From Acidobacteriota bacterium (GTDB taxonomy: Bacteria; Acidobacteriota; Holophagae; Acanthopleuribacterales; Acanthopleuribacteraceae): a DNA stretch of 64,000 nucleotides. Under the pieces are notes generated by a model, which worked only from the letters and a program-made list of their open reading frames with translations, was not told where the DNA came from and made no database searches. The stretch lies in contig JAGQSC010000003.1 of assembly GCA_020439745.1 (NCBI GenBank), positions 248,001 to 312,000 of the forward strand, read 5' to 3'. A program made the translations under genes and the position numbers. This document shows positions 24,313 to 32,989 of the stretch, piece after piece. Numbering within the stretch: the first letter of the stretch is position 1; each line of letters opens with the position of its first letter.

Positions 24313-26400
24313 ATGAGTGAAGCAGGTAAAACGAGAAATATAGGGATTTCCGCGCACATTGATAGTGGAAAGACAACTTTGACCGAGCGCGTTTTGTACT
24401 ACGCCGGCAAAATTCATAAGATTGAGGAGGTTCGCGGCGGCGGTTCAGGCGCCACCATGGACCACATGGAGCTCGAGAAAGAGCGCGGTATCACCATCAC
24501 CTCGGCTGCCACCTCTGTTTATTGGGCCGATCAAAAGATCAACATCATTGACACACCGGGCCACGTGGATTTCACCGTTGAGGTGGAACGTTCACTGCGC
24601 GTTTTGGACGGAGCCATCCTGGTGCTTTGTTCCGTGGGTGGTGTTCAATCCCAGTCGATAACCGTGGACCGCCAAATGAAGCGCTACAAGGTACCCCGCC
24701 TCGTATTCATTAATAAAATGGACCGCACGGGTGCTGATTACCAAAAAGGTATGCGCGAATTACGTGAAAAACTGAATTTGAATCCTGTGGCGATGCAGAT
24801 CCCCATTGGCGCCGAAGACAAGTTTGAAGGTGTGATCGATTTGATCACCATGAAGGCCTATTACTTCGACGGTGATCGCGGCGAGACCGTCCGCGAAGAG
24901 GCGATTCCCGCTGGCCTTGAAGCCGAAGCTCAAAAGCGACGCGAGCAAATGCTCGAAGGCTTGGCCGATTTTGACGATAGCCTTATGGAAATGGTTCTGG
25001 AAGGAGAAGAACCTTCTGAAGACCTGATTCACCAAGCCGTCAAAGCAGGCGTGAACTCACTGGAGATGGTACCCGTCTTCATGGGTTCGGCTTTCAAAAA
25101 CAAGGGTGTGCAGAAGTTGCTGGACGCCATCATCCGCTACCTACCCTCCCCAGAAGAAGCACTCAACTTGAGCGCTACCGATCTGGACACAGGTGGCAAA
25201 GTTGAGCTTTTGCCCAAAGACGATATGCCCTTGTGCTGCATGGCGTTCAAGATCACCGACGAACAGTTTGGTCAGCTCACCTACACGCGCATCTACCAAG
25301 GGACCCTGAAAAAAGGCGAGTCCATTGTCAACACTCGAACCGGTAAGAAAGTACGTGTCGGGCGGCTGGTACGCATGCACGCCAATGACCGCGAGAACAT
25401 CGACACAGCCGGTGCAGGTGACATCATCGCCATGATCGGTGTGGACTGTGCCTCCGGTGACACGTTCTGCGACGAAGCCATCAACTACGCTTGCGAGTCG
25501 ATCTTCGTGCCCGAACCTGTTATTTCATTGGCCGTCATCCCCAAAGACAACGATTCCAGCACCAGAATGTCCAAAGCACTCAACCGCTTCATGAAAGAGG
25601 ATCCCACCTTCCGCGTGCGCATTGACGAGGAATCTGGTGAGACTCAGATTTCGGGCATGGGCGAGCTTCACTTGGAAGTTTATGTGGAACGCATGAAGCG
25701 CGAGTACAAAGCTGAAGTTGATGTGGGCGCACCCCAAGTCAACTACCGCGAGACGATTCAGGTGCCCGCTGCCTATGACTACACCCACAAGAAACAAACG
25801 GGTGGTTCGGGTCAATTCGGCCAGGTGGTGGGTTCCATCTTCCCATTGGGCGAAGAAGATGAAGGTAACTTCAAATTCGTCAACAACATCAAAGGCGGTT
25901 CCATCCCCACGGAATTCATTTCTGCTTGCGAAAAGGGTTTCAACGACGTCATGGACGAAGGTCCCTTGGCCGGTTACCCCATGGTTCGCATCGGCGTAAA
26001 CCTTGACGATGGTAAGTCTCACGAAGTGGACTCATCGGAGAATGCGTTCCGTACTGCGGCTCGCTTCGCCATGAAACAAGCCATTTCCAAAGCCAAGCCT
26101 GCCATCCTTGAACCCATCATGAAAGTGGACGTTGAAACCCCAGGCGAATACCAGGGCAGCGCGGTCGGATCCATATCTTCGCGGCGCGGCATCATCAACG
26201 GAATCGACTCACAGGCTGATGGTACGTGTATCATCATCGCGTCTGTTCCACTCTCCGAAATGTTTGGCTACTCTACTGAATTGCGCAGCTTAACAGCTGG
26301 CAAAGCAACCTTCACGATGGAATTCGAGAAGTACGAAGCCGCTCCGAGCAGCGTTCAGGAAAAAGTCATTGCCGACAGAGCCGCAAGCCGCAACAAATAA
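24313..26400 (+). CDS. fusA: Elongation factor G, spd/mitochondrial EFG1-like type
   Basis: A 695-residue translational GTPase driving ribosomal translocation. The P-loop is [20 protein letters not shown], switch II is [16 protein letters not shown], and NKMD and domain IV ([18 protein letters not shown]) are intact. Two features depart from the usual bacterial [12 protein letters not shown] instead of AGKTTTTER, and an insertion with [11 protein letters not shown] after [14 protein letters not shown]. Both resemble mitochondrial EFG1 and the spd EF-G1 of spirochaetes, planctomycetes and deltaproteobacteria. The gene stands alone, not in an rpsL-rpsG-fusA-tuf operon, which fits. The start is set by the family N-terminus ([12 protein letters not shown]); the frame is open 54 codons further. 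Confidence 0.95.
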   Translation: MSEAGKTRNIGISAHIDSGKTTLTERVLYYAGKIHKIEEVRGGGSGATMDHMELEKERGITITSAATSVYWADQKINIIDTPGHVDFTVEVERSLRVLDGAILVLCSVGGVQSQSITVDRQMKRYKVPRLVFINKMDRTGADYQKGMRELREKLNLNPVAMQIPIGAEDKFEGVIDLITMKAYYFDGDRGETVREEAIPAGLEAEAQKRREQMLEGLADFDDSLMEMVLEGEEPSEDLIHQAVKAGVNSLEMVPVFMGSAFKNKGVQKLLDAIIRYLPSPEEALNLSATDLDTGGKVELLPKDDMPLCCMAFKITDEQFGQLTYTRIYQGTLKKGESIVNTRTGKKVRVGRLVRMHANDRENIDTAGAGDIIAMIGVDCASGDTFCDEAINYACESIFVPEPVISLAVIPKDNDSSTRMSKALNRFMKEDPTFRVRIDEESGETQISGMGELHLEVYVERMKREYKAEVDVGAPQVNYRETIQVPAAYDYTHKKQTGGSGQFGQVVGSIFPLGEEDEGNFKFVNNIKGGSIPTEFISACEKGFNDVMDEGPLAGYPMVRIGVNLDDGKSHEVDSSENAFRTAARFAMKQAISKAKPAILEPIMKVDVETPGEYQGSAVGSISSRRGIINGIDSQADGTCIIIASVPLSEMFGYSTELRSLTAGKATFTMEFEKYEAAPSSVQEKVIADRAASRNK

Positions 26401-26433
26401 CCATATTTGTCCATTCATTGATTAAGATGGTTT

Positions 26434-26465
26434 GGGCTGTCCACGGACAGCCCTTTCTTTTTTTC
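26434..26465 (+). terminator. Intrinsic terminator of fusA
   Basis: GGGCTGT-CCACGG-ACAGCCC (26434-26453) followed by TTTCTTTTTTTTC, 33 bases after the fusA stop. It ends 13 bases before the next start codon, so the cobalamin adenosyltransferase gene is likely expressed by read-through or a weak local promoter. Confidence 0.85.
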
Positions 26466-26477
26466 TGGGAGTCCCTT

Positions 26478-27083
26478 ATGTCACACGAGTTCCGCGATCC
26501 CAAACTGGCCATCAATAAGGTCTATACCCGGCAAGGCGATGCGGGAGAGACACGTCTCGTGGGTGGACAGACCATTCACAAATCGCACATACGCCTGGAA
26601 ACCTATGGGACTGTGGACGAACTGAACGGTCATGTGGGTCTGGCTATCGAATTTGCGTGCAGTGAATTGGCCGAGCCTCATAAATCCCAACTGTCCACGT
26701 TGTTGCGCCGAATTCAACACGAGCTATTCAATCTAGGGTCGGTCTTGGCCACGCTTCCCGAAGATGTGGGTCCGCAACAGCCAAAAGTCACCACCTACGA
26801 CATTGAACGTTTAGAGCGCGAGATGGATGAGATGGGTGCTGCGCTCCCCCCACTTCGCTCTTTCGTTTTGCCCGGAGGTACCACTACCGGCGCTCAACTT
26901 CACGTCTGCCGAACCGTTTGCCGCCGAGCCGAACGACAGCTTGCTGCGTGGTCGCAACAAGACGATCCTCATGCGCTTGGCTACCTCAATCGGCTGAGTG
27001 ATGCCTTCTTCGTCTGGAGCCGATGGGTCACGCACACGTCGGGTCAACCAGAGGTGTTGTGGGATCCCAACGCGACTAGGTAG
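26478..27083 (+). CDS. PduO-type corrinoid adenosyltransferase
   Basis: A 201-residue enzyme transferring adenosyl from ATP to cob(I)alamin. The ATP-binding N-terminus is KVYTRQGDAGETRLVGG, followed by TYGTVDELNGHVGLAI, LPGGTTTGAQLHVCRTVCRR and the final LNRLSDAFFVWSRW, all characteristic of the trimeric ATR family. The start is the ATG at 26478, with GGAG seven bases upstream; the frame is open to 26418 across the fusA terminator. A B12 role fits the methylmalonyl-CoA epimerase elsewhere in the window, since the mutase needs adenosylcobalamin. Confidence 0.93.
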   Translation: MSHEFRDPKLAINKVYTRQGDAGETRLVGGQTIHKSHIRLETYGTVDELNGHVGLAIEFACSELAEPHKSQLSTLLRRIQHELFNLGSVLATLPEDVGPQQPKVTTYDIERLEREMDEMGAALPPLRSFVLPGGTTTGAQLHVCRTVCRRAERQLAAWSQQDDPHALGYLNRLSDAFFVWSRWVTHTSGQPEVLWDPNATR

Positions 27084-27596
27084 TCATCTGCGAATGGGTG
27101 GAACGCCCCAAGTCATGGCCCGAAGCAATACAGCTGTTACCGCTACATGTGATCCAAATACCAACCACCAAATAAGCCAGGCAAGGTGTGCTTGCTCCTG
27201 ATGCCACATACCCAGCGCCACCTGCAACATCAATTGCAGACCCGTGAGCAACCCTGCCAGTGGAAGCCACCATACCCGGAATCGCGTCCAGACGCCCGTT
27301 GCTACTGCAAGGCAAAGCCAAAAATCCAGCATCATCGTTATCGACTTAATCAACCAAAGTAGCCATTCGAAGTGGGTCGTCATAACGACCCAACTAAAAG
27401 CCAAACCCAGTCCACATATGATGAAACTACGGAAAGTAGACAGTCGTCCGGCCCATCTGTTTATCAATGGCAATCGCACGCTCACCAAGATGGCAGCTAT
27501 GCCGAATCGGGCCCATATGTCGTCTAACGGCAAGAGGGCCCAATAGCTGACGGTCGCAAGACATGAGACGGATAGGCACCAGATCCATATAACCAC
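27084..27596 (-). CDS. Polytopic membrane protein, faintly CtaA/COX15-like
   Basis: About 170 residues, nearly all hydrophobic, with four to six predicted helices. The segment LMLQVALGMWHQEQ followed by GSHVAVTAVLL has the LQ-x-x-LG and helix-His pattern of heme A synthase (CtaA) halves, but the similarity is weak and I would not assign it. The frame is open to 27743; I prefer a GTG at 27596 that shares its first base with the upstream stop (TAGTG), because it begins directly with a membrane helix. Stop codon abuts that of the adenosyltransferase gene. Confidence 0.65.
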   Translation of the reverse strand: MVIWIWCLSVSCLATVSYWALLPLDDIWARFGIAAILVSVRLPLINRWAGRLSTFRSFIICGLGLAFSWVVMTTHFEWLLWLIKSITMMLDFWLCLAVATGVWTRFRVWWLPLAGLLTGLQLMLQVALGMWHQEQAHLAWLIWWLVFGSHVAVTAVLLRAMTWGVPPIRR

Positions 27597-28906
27597 TACA
27601 GCAGAAACCCCTGTCTGATCCACGTTTGCAGCCGGATTTGGTCTTTCTGCTGGAGATCCATTTTCCTTTGCAGTCCAACCTGCACAGGAACCGATATCGG
27701 TGAAGGGTCGGAAAAGCTGGAACTGATGCTTTGAATGGGCCACGTAGTGACCACCTCGCTTACACCTTCACTTGCAGCCATTCGAAGCGCATGCCATGAA
27801 CCTTCCACGTCCTGCATAAGTAGGAAAGCCTTGGGCTCAGCTCGATGCCATTCAATCGAATAGGTCCATTGATGACGGCTTTGGCTACGTAACCTGACCA
27901 CGGCCAATTCCGGGTCCACGCCACCATTCACAAAGCCAAGTACTTCGAGCCATTGACGTGCCGATTGCAGGTGTAATCTCCCTGACAAAGCACTCAGTCG
28001 CCATGATCTGATATGCTCCGCATTTATCATGTTTAGCACGGCACCGAACTGAGACACGCGCGTGGGCCGCTTGCCTCGGAAGTATTCGGCACAGCGTTTT
28101 TTGAAGCTGTTTTCTGATTCGAAGAACCAAGCGGTAAATGCATCGAGTTCACTGTCGTTGCAAGTGATTCCATAATCTGTCATGAGCGCCTCAACCAAAG
28201 CGCGTTGCACCGAGCCGTCCACCCACACAAGGCATCCCCGCGACTGATAGTCACCCGTTCGCACCACCACTCGAGACCTAAGCCAAGGCAGTCCCCTACT
28301 TTCGAAAGGTGCGAGGAGGCGAACCACATTTTGTGACGGGCCATCAAACGCGAGGGCGACACATGTCACATCATCTTCGCGAAAAACCGGTCCATCTTGG
28401 TTCATGGTGGTGTCAATCGGGGCTGATGGTGGCTGGGCAAAGCGAATTACAAACGAGGCAAAGGGAAACACCCTACCATCTCCGGCGGTGGGCGCCACAA
28501 TTCGTGGAAAAAAGGATGACAACCAAGGGCGAGATTGAAAACGGCCTAGTTCATAGTGAATATTGTATCGAAATGTAGCGATGTGACCTGAATACAGAGG
28601 CTTGGGAAGATCCAGTCGAAACAATTGGTTAGGCTGAACCTCTTGCCAAGGAGCGGGCACTTGATCCATGGAGGCCCCATCACAAGTCACGGGTTGTCTC
28701 AATTCACAACCGAACTCCTCAGCATCCATACGTAAGAAAAGGTAATCAATTGGCAATCCGGCCGCGTCCTGGTAAGTCCACCTCACCGTCACATCCAGAT
28801 CCATCACGCCCCTCATAGGGTCTTGATTCACGAGTACTTCATAATGCAAAAGACGCTGGGTTCTGGGCGACTCACACACGATTGACCACAGGCACAGCCA
28901 GATCAC
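27596..28906 (-). CDS. Exported protein of unknown function, N-terminal part like an M1-peptidase beta domain
   Basis: A 436-residue protein with a short signal-like start (MIWLCLWSIVC). LLHYEVLVNQDPMRGVMDLD and the following strands (PIDYLFLRMD) resemble the non-catalytic N-terminal beta domain of M1 aminopeptidases, but no HExxH zinc motif is present, so peptidase activity is unlikely. The C-terminal half is unrecognised. GTG start overlaps the stop of the phosphatase gene (GTGA), and the stop overlaps the next membrane-protein gene (TAGTG): three tightly coupled genes. Confidence 0.7.
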   Translation of the reverse strand: MIWLCLWSIVCESPRTQRLLHYEVLVNQDPMRGVMDLDVTVRWTYQDAAGLPIDYLFLRMDAEEFGCELRQPVTCDGASMDQVPAPWQEVQPNQLFRLDLPKPLYSGHIATFRYNIHYELGRFQSRPWLSSFFPRIVAPTAGDGRVFPFASFVIRFAQPPSAPIDTTMNQDGPVFREDDVTCVALAFDGPSQNVVRLLAPFESRGLPWLRSRVVVRTGDYQSRGCLVWVDGSVQRALVEALMTDYGITCNDSELDAFTAWFFESENSFKKRCAEYFRGKRPTRVSQFGAVLNMINAEHIRSWRLSALSGRLHLQSARQWLEVLGFVNGGVDPELAVVRLRSQSRHQWTYSIEWHRAEPKAFLLMQDVEGSWHALRMAASEGVSEVVTTWPIQSISSSFSDPSPISVPVQVGLQRKMDLQQKDQIRLQTWIRQGFLL

Positions 28907-29676
28907 GTCAACACCTGCTCAACAAAAGAGGCAAGCACATTGGGGTGAGCGGCTAGTACCTGCCCATCGTACAGATCAAAAGAGGTGCCATTCAATCGCG
29001 TGACCTGCGCACCCGCCTCGGCTGCGATCAGCCAGCCCGCTGCCATGTCCCAAGGCTTCAAACCATCTTCCCAGTAAATGTCCAAACGACCGGCAGCCAC
29101 ATAGGCCAGGTCAAGTGAGGCGGCCCCAAGGCGACGAAAACCACGGCAATGCATTAGCGCCTTTTTGACGCGCTCTAGCAAATGATCGAGCCGCTCACGG
29201 CGATCGTAGGGAAATCCCGACACACATAAACATTCGGCAAGTGAGAAGCGTAGTTTGGTCCCAATCGGTTGTCGATTGCAACGAGCCCCAAAACCCAAAT
29301 GCGCTTCAAAGAGCTCATCCTTCATGGGGTCAAAGACCCAACCAGAAACGATCTTGTGTTCATGCTGCAATCCTACCGAAACCGCAAAATGCGGCATGCC
29401 ATGAGCAAAATTGGTCGTGCCATCAAGTGGATCCACCACCCACGTATAAGCTGAAGAACCGCGCCGCGCACCGCTCTCTTCGGCGATCACGCTATCTTCA
29501 GGAAAATGGTTTGAAATGCGACCCATGATCAAGCGCTCTGCAGCCAAGTCCGCCGATGTCACCAAATCAATCGCCGACTTTTGTCTGATTTCCACAGACC
29601 CCTGAAAATGACGTTTCAGCAAGTCGCCCGCAGCGCGGACCATTCGTTCACCTTCAATGATCCGCTGGTCTAACAA
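28903..29676 (-). CDS. suhB: Inositol monophosphatase family protein (SuhB-like)
   Basis: A Mg-dependent phosphatase of about 257 residues. Motifs: VIAEESGARR, VVDPLDGTTNFAHGMPHFAV and KPWDMAAGWLIAAEAGAQV give the three metal-binding sites of inositol-1-phosphatase/SuhB. The frame is open to an ATG at 29706, but a TTG at 29676 has a strong GGGGGA site 9 bases upstream, matches the family N-terminus better (LDQRIIEGERMVRAAGDLL), and lies downstream of an extended -10 (29705-29713) that overlaps the ATG. Natural substrate uncertain. Divergent from nnr. Confidence 0.85.
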   Translation of the reverse strand: MLDQRIIEGERMVRAAGDLLKRHFQGSVEIRQKSAIDLVTSADLAAERLIMGRISNHFPEDSVIAEESGARRGSSAYTWVVDPLDGTTNFAHGMPHFAVSVGLQHEHKIVSGWVFDPMKDELFEAHLGFGARCNRQPIGTKLRFSLAECLCVSGFPYDRRERLDHLLERVKKALMHCRGFRRLGAASLDLAYVAAGRLDIYWEDGLKPWDMAAGWLIAAEAGAQVTRLNGTSFDLYDGQVLAAHPNVLASFVEQVLT

Positions 29677-29704
29677 TCGACTTGTCCCCCATAAAAAAGT
29701 GGTC

Positions 29705-29713
29705 ATGATAGCA
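29705..29713 (-). promoter_or_regulatory. Extended -10 element (TGCTATCAT) for the SuhB-like gene
   Basis: TG-C-TATCAT on the minus strand overlaps the ATG of the longest frame. Transcription would begin near 29697, which supports the TTG start at 29676 with its GGGGGA ribosome site. Confidence 0.45.
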
Positions 29714-29733
29714 TGGCATAGTCGGGAGGATTC

Positions 29734-31164
29734 GTGAAAGCAGTGGTCACCTCACAAGCCATGGCCCGAGCCGATCACCATACCATTCACCGGTTAGGTA
29801 TCCCTGGATCCGACCTGATGGAGCGAGCTGCCACAGCGTGCACCGATGTCCTGGCCCAACAGCTCAAACCAAACGATAAGGTCACCGTTTGCTGTGGACC
29901 CGGCAACAATGGCGGAGACGGTTTCGCTATAGCAAGGCAGCTTCATGAACAAAGTGTGGCCGTAAGCGTTATTAGTGTAGCCGCTGCGGATCGGATCAGG
30001 GGTGATGCTGCCAAACACTACCAAAGGCTGCTGCAATGCGGTTGTCCAGTCCAGCATATAAGCAGGGATTTCGAGCTAAGTTCCGATACCACCTGGATCG
30101 TGGACGCCTTGTTGGGGACCGGTTTGACATCGGCAGTACGCGAACCTTACGACTCAATCATCGCAGCGATCAACCAACATCCAGCCAGGGTGCTGGCGGT
30201 GGATCTCCCGTCGGGCTTGTGTGGGGACGATGGGGTCGTACGCGGATTATGCGTCCATGCAGATATCACCGTCACCTTTGAAGCCATGAAGTTCGCGCAC
30301 GTGATCACACCGGCAAGTCTCTTATGTGGTCAGGTGCACCTGTGCCCAATAGGAATCAGGTTTGATGAGACCCCGACCACGTACGCCGTATCGGCAAGTG
30401 ACTATCATCGTGCACCTAGAGCGGTCGACGGTCATAAGGGCAGTTTCGGAACGCTCGGAGTTTTGGGAGGGTTTGCGGGACTTGAGGGTGCGGCATCCTT
30501 GACTGCTCTAGCAGCGCTGCGATTTGGCGCAGGCAAGGTCCGCATACTCTGTGACCAACCGCAAAGTGCCAGATTCTCTCAACCATCAGTGATGACAGGT
30601 CACGTTCAAGACCTAGGTGATTACAGCGCCCTTGTGTTCGGGCCGGGACTCTCGCGCACACAACGGGCGCAAGAACTCACTGAAAAATTGGATCTGCCCG
30701 ACATTCCTGTGGTTTGGGACGCGGACGCCCTGTTCTTTCTAAATAGCAGAACCCGAAGCCTTGGCAGGGTTGCTGTGATCACGCCACATCCCGGTGAAGC
30801 AGCACACTTATTGGGTTGTAGCACCGCCGAAGTCCAGGCCGATCGGCTTTCAGCGTTACGAGATCTGCGAGATAGGTTCCCCCACTCCTTCGTGGTGCTT
30901 AAGGGATATCGGACCCTGGTTGCAACCCCGCATGGAGATACCTATGTCAACTTAACCGGTAATTCAGCTCTGGCAACCGCCGGAAGCGGGGATGTCTTGG
31001 CGGGCATGATTGGGGCGATGTTGGCGCAATCGGAATCACCCGATGATGCTGTATTGATGAGCATCATTCGGCATGGCATGGCTGCGGATCATTGGGTCAC
31101 CGCCCATCCCGACCACGCCATGATCGCCGAAGACATCATGAGCGATTTGACCCGTTTCACTTGA
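29734..31164 (+). CDS. nnr: Bifunctional NAD(P)H-hydrate repair enzyme Nnr
   Basis: A 476-residue fusion of NAD(P)HX epimerase (about 1-210) and ADP/ATP-dependent NAD(P)HX dehydratase (about 220-476), repairing hydrated NADH and NADPH. The epimerase part has VCCGPGNNGGDGFAIARQLH and VDALLGTGL; the dehydratase part has VFGPGLSR, VITPHPGEAAHLLGC and ALATAGSGDVLAGMIGAML. GTG start with GGGAGGA. Its start is 57 bases from that of the divergent phosphatase gene. Confidence 0.95.
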   Translation: MKAVVTSQAMARADHHTIHRLGIPGSDLMERAATACTDVLAQQLKPNDKVTVCCGPGNNGGDGFAIARQLHEQSVAVSVISVAAADRIRGDAAKHYQRLLQCGCPVQHISRDFELSSDTTWIVDALLGTGLTSAVREPYDSIIAAINQHPARVLAVDLPSGLCGDDGVVRGLCVHADITVTFEAMKFAHVITPASLLCGQVHLCPIGIRFDETPTTYAVSASDYHRAPRAVDGHKGSFGTLGVLGGFAGLEGAASLTALAALRFGAGKVRILCDQPQSARFSQPSVMTGHVQDLGDYSALVFGPGLSRTQRAQELTEKLDLPDIPVVWDADALFFLNSRTRSLGRVAVITPHPGEAAHLLGCSTAEVQADRLSALRDLRDRFPHSFVVLKGYRTLVATPHGDTYVNLTGNSALATAGSGDVLAGMIGAMLAQSESPDDAVLMSIIRHGMAADHWVTAHPDHAMIAEDIMSDLTRFT

Positions 31165-31169
31165 AGCAC

Positions 31170-31200
31170 TTGCATCCCTTTGGTCGTTTGGCCGTATAAT
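31170..31200 (+). promoter_or_regulatory. Promoter of the tsaE-two-component operon
   Basis: A consensus -10 TATAAT (31195-31200) with TTGCAT (31170-31175) 19 bases upstream. The predicted leader is only about 26 bases and contains a hairpin (31207-31225). Confidence 0.6.
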
Positions 31201-31206
31201 GATGAC

Positions 31207-31225
31207 GCTGCCTGAATCGGGCAGC
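31207..31225 (+). other. Leader hairpin just before tsaE
   Basis: GCTGCC-TGAATCG-GGCAGC, a 6-bp stem with 7-base loop, ends 7 bases before the tsaE ATG, exactly where a ribosome binding site would be expected. No Shine-Dalgarno sequence is visible. It may limit translation or mark a different start; by-eye evidence only. Confidence 0.4.
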
Positions 31226-31232
31226 TGGCATC

Positions 31233-31685
31233 ATGAATCCAGTTATTGAATCAACACTCATCAACACCATCAGCCATTCTCCAGACGAAACCGATGCATT
31301 CGCGGCGAAATTGGTCTCTCGAATTAAGGGAAAAGCACTTGTTTTGTTGCGTGGTGGACTCGGAAGTGGCAAGACGTCTTTTGTACGAGGCATGTGCAAA
31401 GCACTAGGAATGAGAGAGTTGTGGGAGGTTGATTCGCCGACGTTTACCATTGTCAACCATTACCCAGGCATGACGCATCTTGACTTATATCGCATGCATG
31501 ACGATATGGAAAAAGAGGGCCTGAATGTGGACGAGATTTTGGCCTCTGATGACATAGTCGCAGTGGAGTGGCCTGAAAAAATGGGTTCAATCTATTATGA
31601 CGGTCCTATCTATCTGGTTGAGATTGAGGCCGTTGCAAATCATGAAAACCAACGTGTCATCAAAATTTCGGAGCACTGGCTATGA
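31233..31685 (+). CDS. tsaE: tRNA threonylcarbamoyladenosine biosynthesis ATPase TsaE
   Basis: A 150-residue P-loop ATPase that works with TsaB/TsaD to make t6A37. LLRGGLGSGKTSFVRGMCKA is Walker A; VDSPTFTIVNHYPG and THLDLYRMHDDME follow, and VAVEWPEKMG is the family's final signature. Its stop overlaps the histidine kinase start (ATGA), an unusual pairing with a two-component system rather than tsaB or rimI. Confidence 0.93.
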   Translation: MNPVIESTLINTISHSPDETDAFAAKLVSRIKGKALVLLRGGLGSGKTSFVRGMCKALGMRELWEVDSPTFTIVNHYPGMTHLDLYRMHDDMEKEGLNVDEILASDDIVAVEWPEKMGSIYYDGPIYLVEIEAVANHENQRVIKISEHWL

Positions 31686-32989
31686 CTTCGACCAGCCAGA
31701 AACCGCTGGTGTTGTACATCGATGGCAACGATTTTAACCAGCGATTGGTACGCAAGATTCTGGAACCTGAAGGATTTCTTGTGGAATCGGCAGGCGATGG
31801 GTTGCAGGGCATTAAGAAGGCGATCGATTTAGTTCCGGACCTCATGCTTCTGGAACTCAATCTGCCCTATGTCGATGGCTTGGGCGTGACCATGAAAGTA
31901 AAGTCCATGCCCAGCCTGGAACACATTCCAGTTGTGGCACTTACATCCAAGCGTGCTCGCGACGATCAGGAACGTGCACTAGCATCTGGATGTGATGGCA
32001 TCGTTGAAAAACCCATCGATGTCCATCGGTTTGCCGGTCGCATCAAAGAGCTTCTAGAGGGCCGTCGTGAGGGCCATCGAGCGATCAACAAGACTCAAAT
32101 GCTCCGCGACTTCAGCGCTTCGCTCGTAGATCAGTTACGGGAAAAGGTGGAGCAGTTGGAACAGGCGAACCGCGAACTCGCTGGTCGCAAAGCCGAAATC
32201 AAAGATGCCTATGAGCGCAGTCAAAAAGCTAACCTAGACTTGAAACGCATTAATAAACTGAAAGAGAACATCATAGCCATCACATCCCACGAATTGCGAA
32301 CCCCCCTGTCATTGGCAGTCGGTTATCTGGATGTGCTTAATAGAGGCATGGTAGGCACGGTTAACGAGGAGCAGCAGGAACTGCTGCGCGTTTCTTTGGA
32401 AGGTTTAGGACGTATCTCGAGCCTGATTGACCGAATTGGCGACCTCTCTCGCATTGAGAAAAAGAAGATCCCCTACGAATTCAAAGTGGTCGATCTCAAT
32501 CAAGTGTTTCACCGAGCCTACTCCGGCTACAAGATTTTCCTTCAACTGCGGGCTATCGACTTCCAACTTGAACTGTCCAAAGAACCGCTCTGGGTGCGAT
32601 GCGATGAGAACATGCTGGAACAGGTATTCGCGAATTTGCTGAAGAACGCCCTGTGCTACACACGTGATGGCGGGAAACTGACGGCCAAATCCTGGATTGA
32701 TAGCGGTCGCATACATTTTTCACTTCAAGACACTGGCATCGGCATGAGTGCCGAGGATCTGGATCAAATATTCGAAGATTTCTACCAGGTTCATGACCAC
32801 ACCTACCATAAGACAGGCACGTTCGAGTTCATGACCAGAGGCATAGGCGTGGGACTTACCTTCTGCAAAGGCATTCTCGAAGAGATGGGCGGTACAATTT
32901 GGGCCTCCAGCGATGGGCTGGACAAGGGCAGTACGTTCACCCTATATTTGCCACAAGTTGAGCAAAATGAATCTGTTGCAACAGCTTAA
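31682..32989 (+). CDS. Histidine kinase with N-terminal receiver-like domain (phosphoacceptor Asp replaced by Glu)
   Basis: A 435-residue soluble protein. Residues 8-125 have the receiver fold, but the acidic pair is reduced (LYIDGNDFN) and the phosphorylated Asp is Glu58 (LMLLELNLPYVDG); the Thr (VALTSKR) and Lys (VEKP) remain. A coiled coil about 140-195 leads to a HisKA helix with His203 (AITSHELRTPLSLAVGYL) and an intact HATPase domain (NLLKNALCYT, DTGIGMS, GVGLTFCKGILEEMGG). So the kinase core looks active while the receiver looks locked. It overlaps the following response regulator by 23 bases. Confidence 0.92.
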   Translation: MTSTSQKPLVLYIDGNDFNQRLVRKILEPEGFLVESAGDGLQGIKKAIDLVPDLMLLELNLPYVDGLGVTMKVKSMPSLEHIPVVALTSKRARDDQERALASGCDGIVEKPIDVHRFAGRIKELLEGRREGHRAINKTQMLRDFSASLVDQLREKVEQLEQANRELAGRKAEIKDAYERSQKANLDLKRINKLKENIIAITSHELRTPLSLAVGYLDVLNRGMVGTVNEEQQELLRVSLEGLGRISSLIDRIGDLSRIEKKKIPYEFKVVDLNQVFHRAYSGYKIFLQLRAIDFQLELSKEPLWVRCDENMLEQVFANLLKNALCYTRDGGKLTAKSWIDSGRIHFSLQDTGIGMSAEDLDQIFEDFYQVHDHTYHKTGTFEFMTRGIGVGLTFCKGILEEMGGTIWASSDGLDKGSTFTLYLPQVEQNESVATA

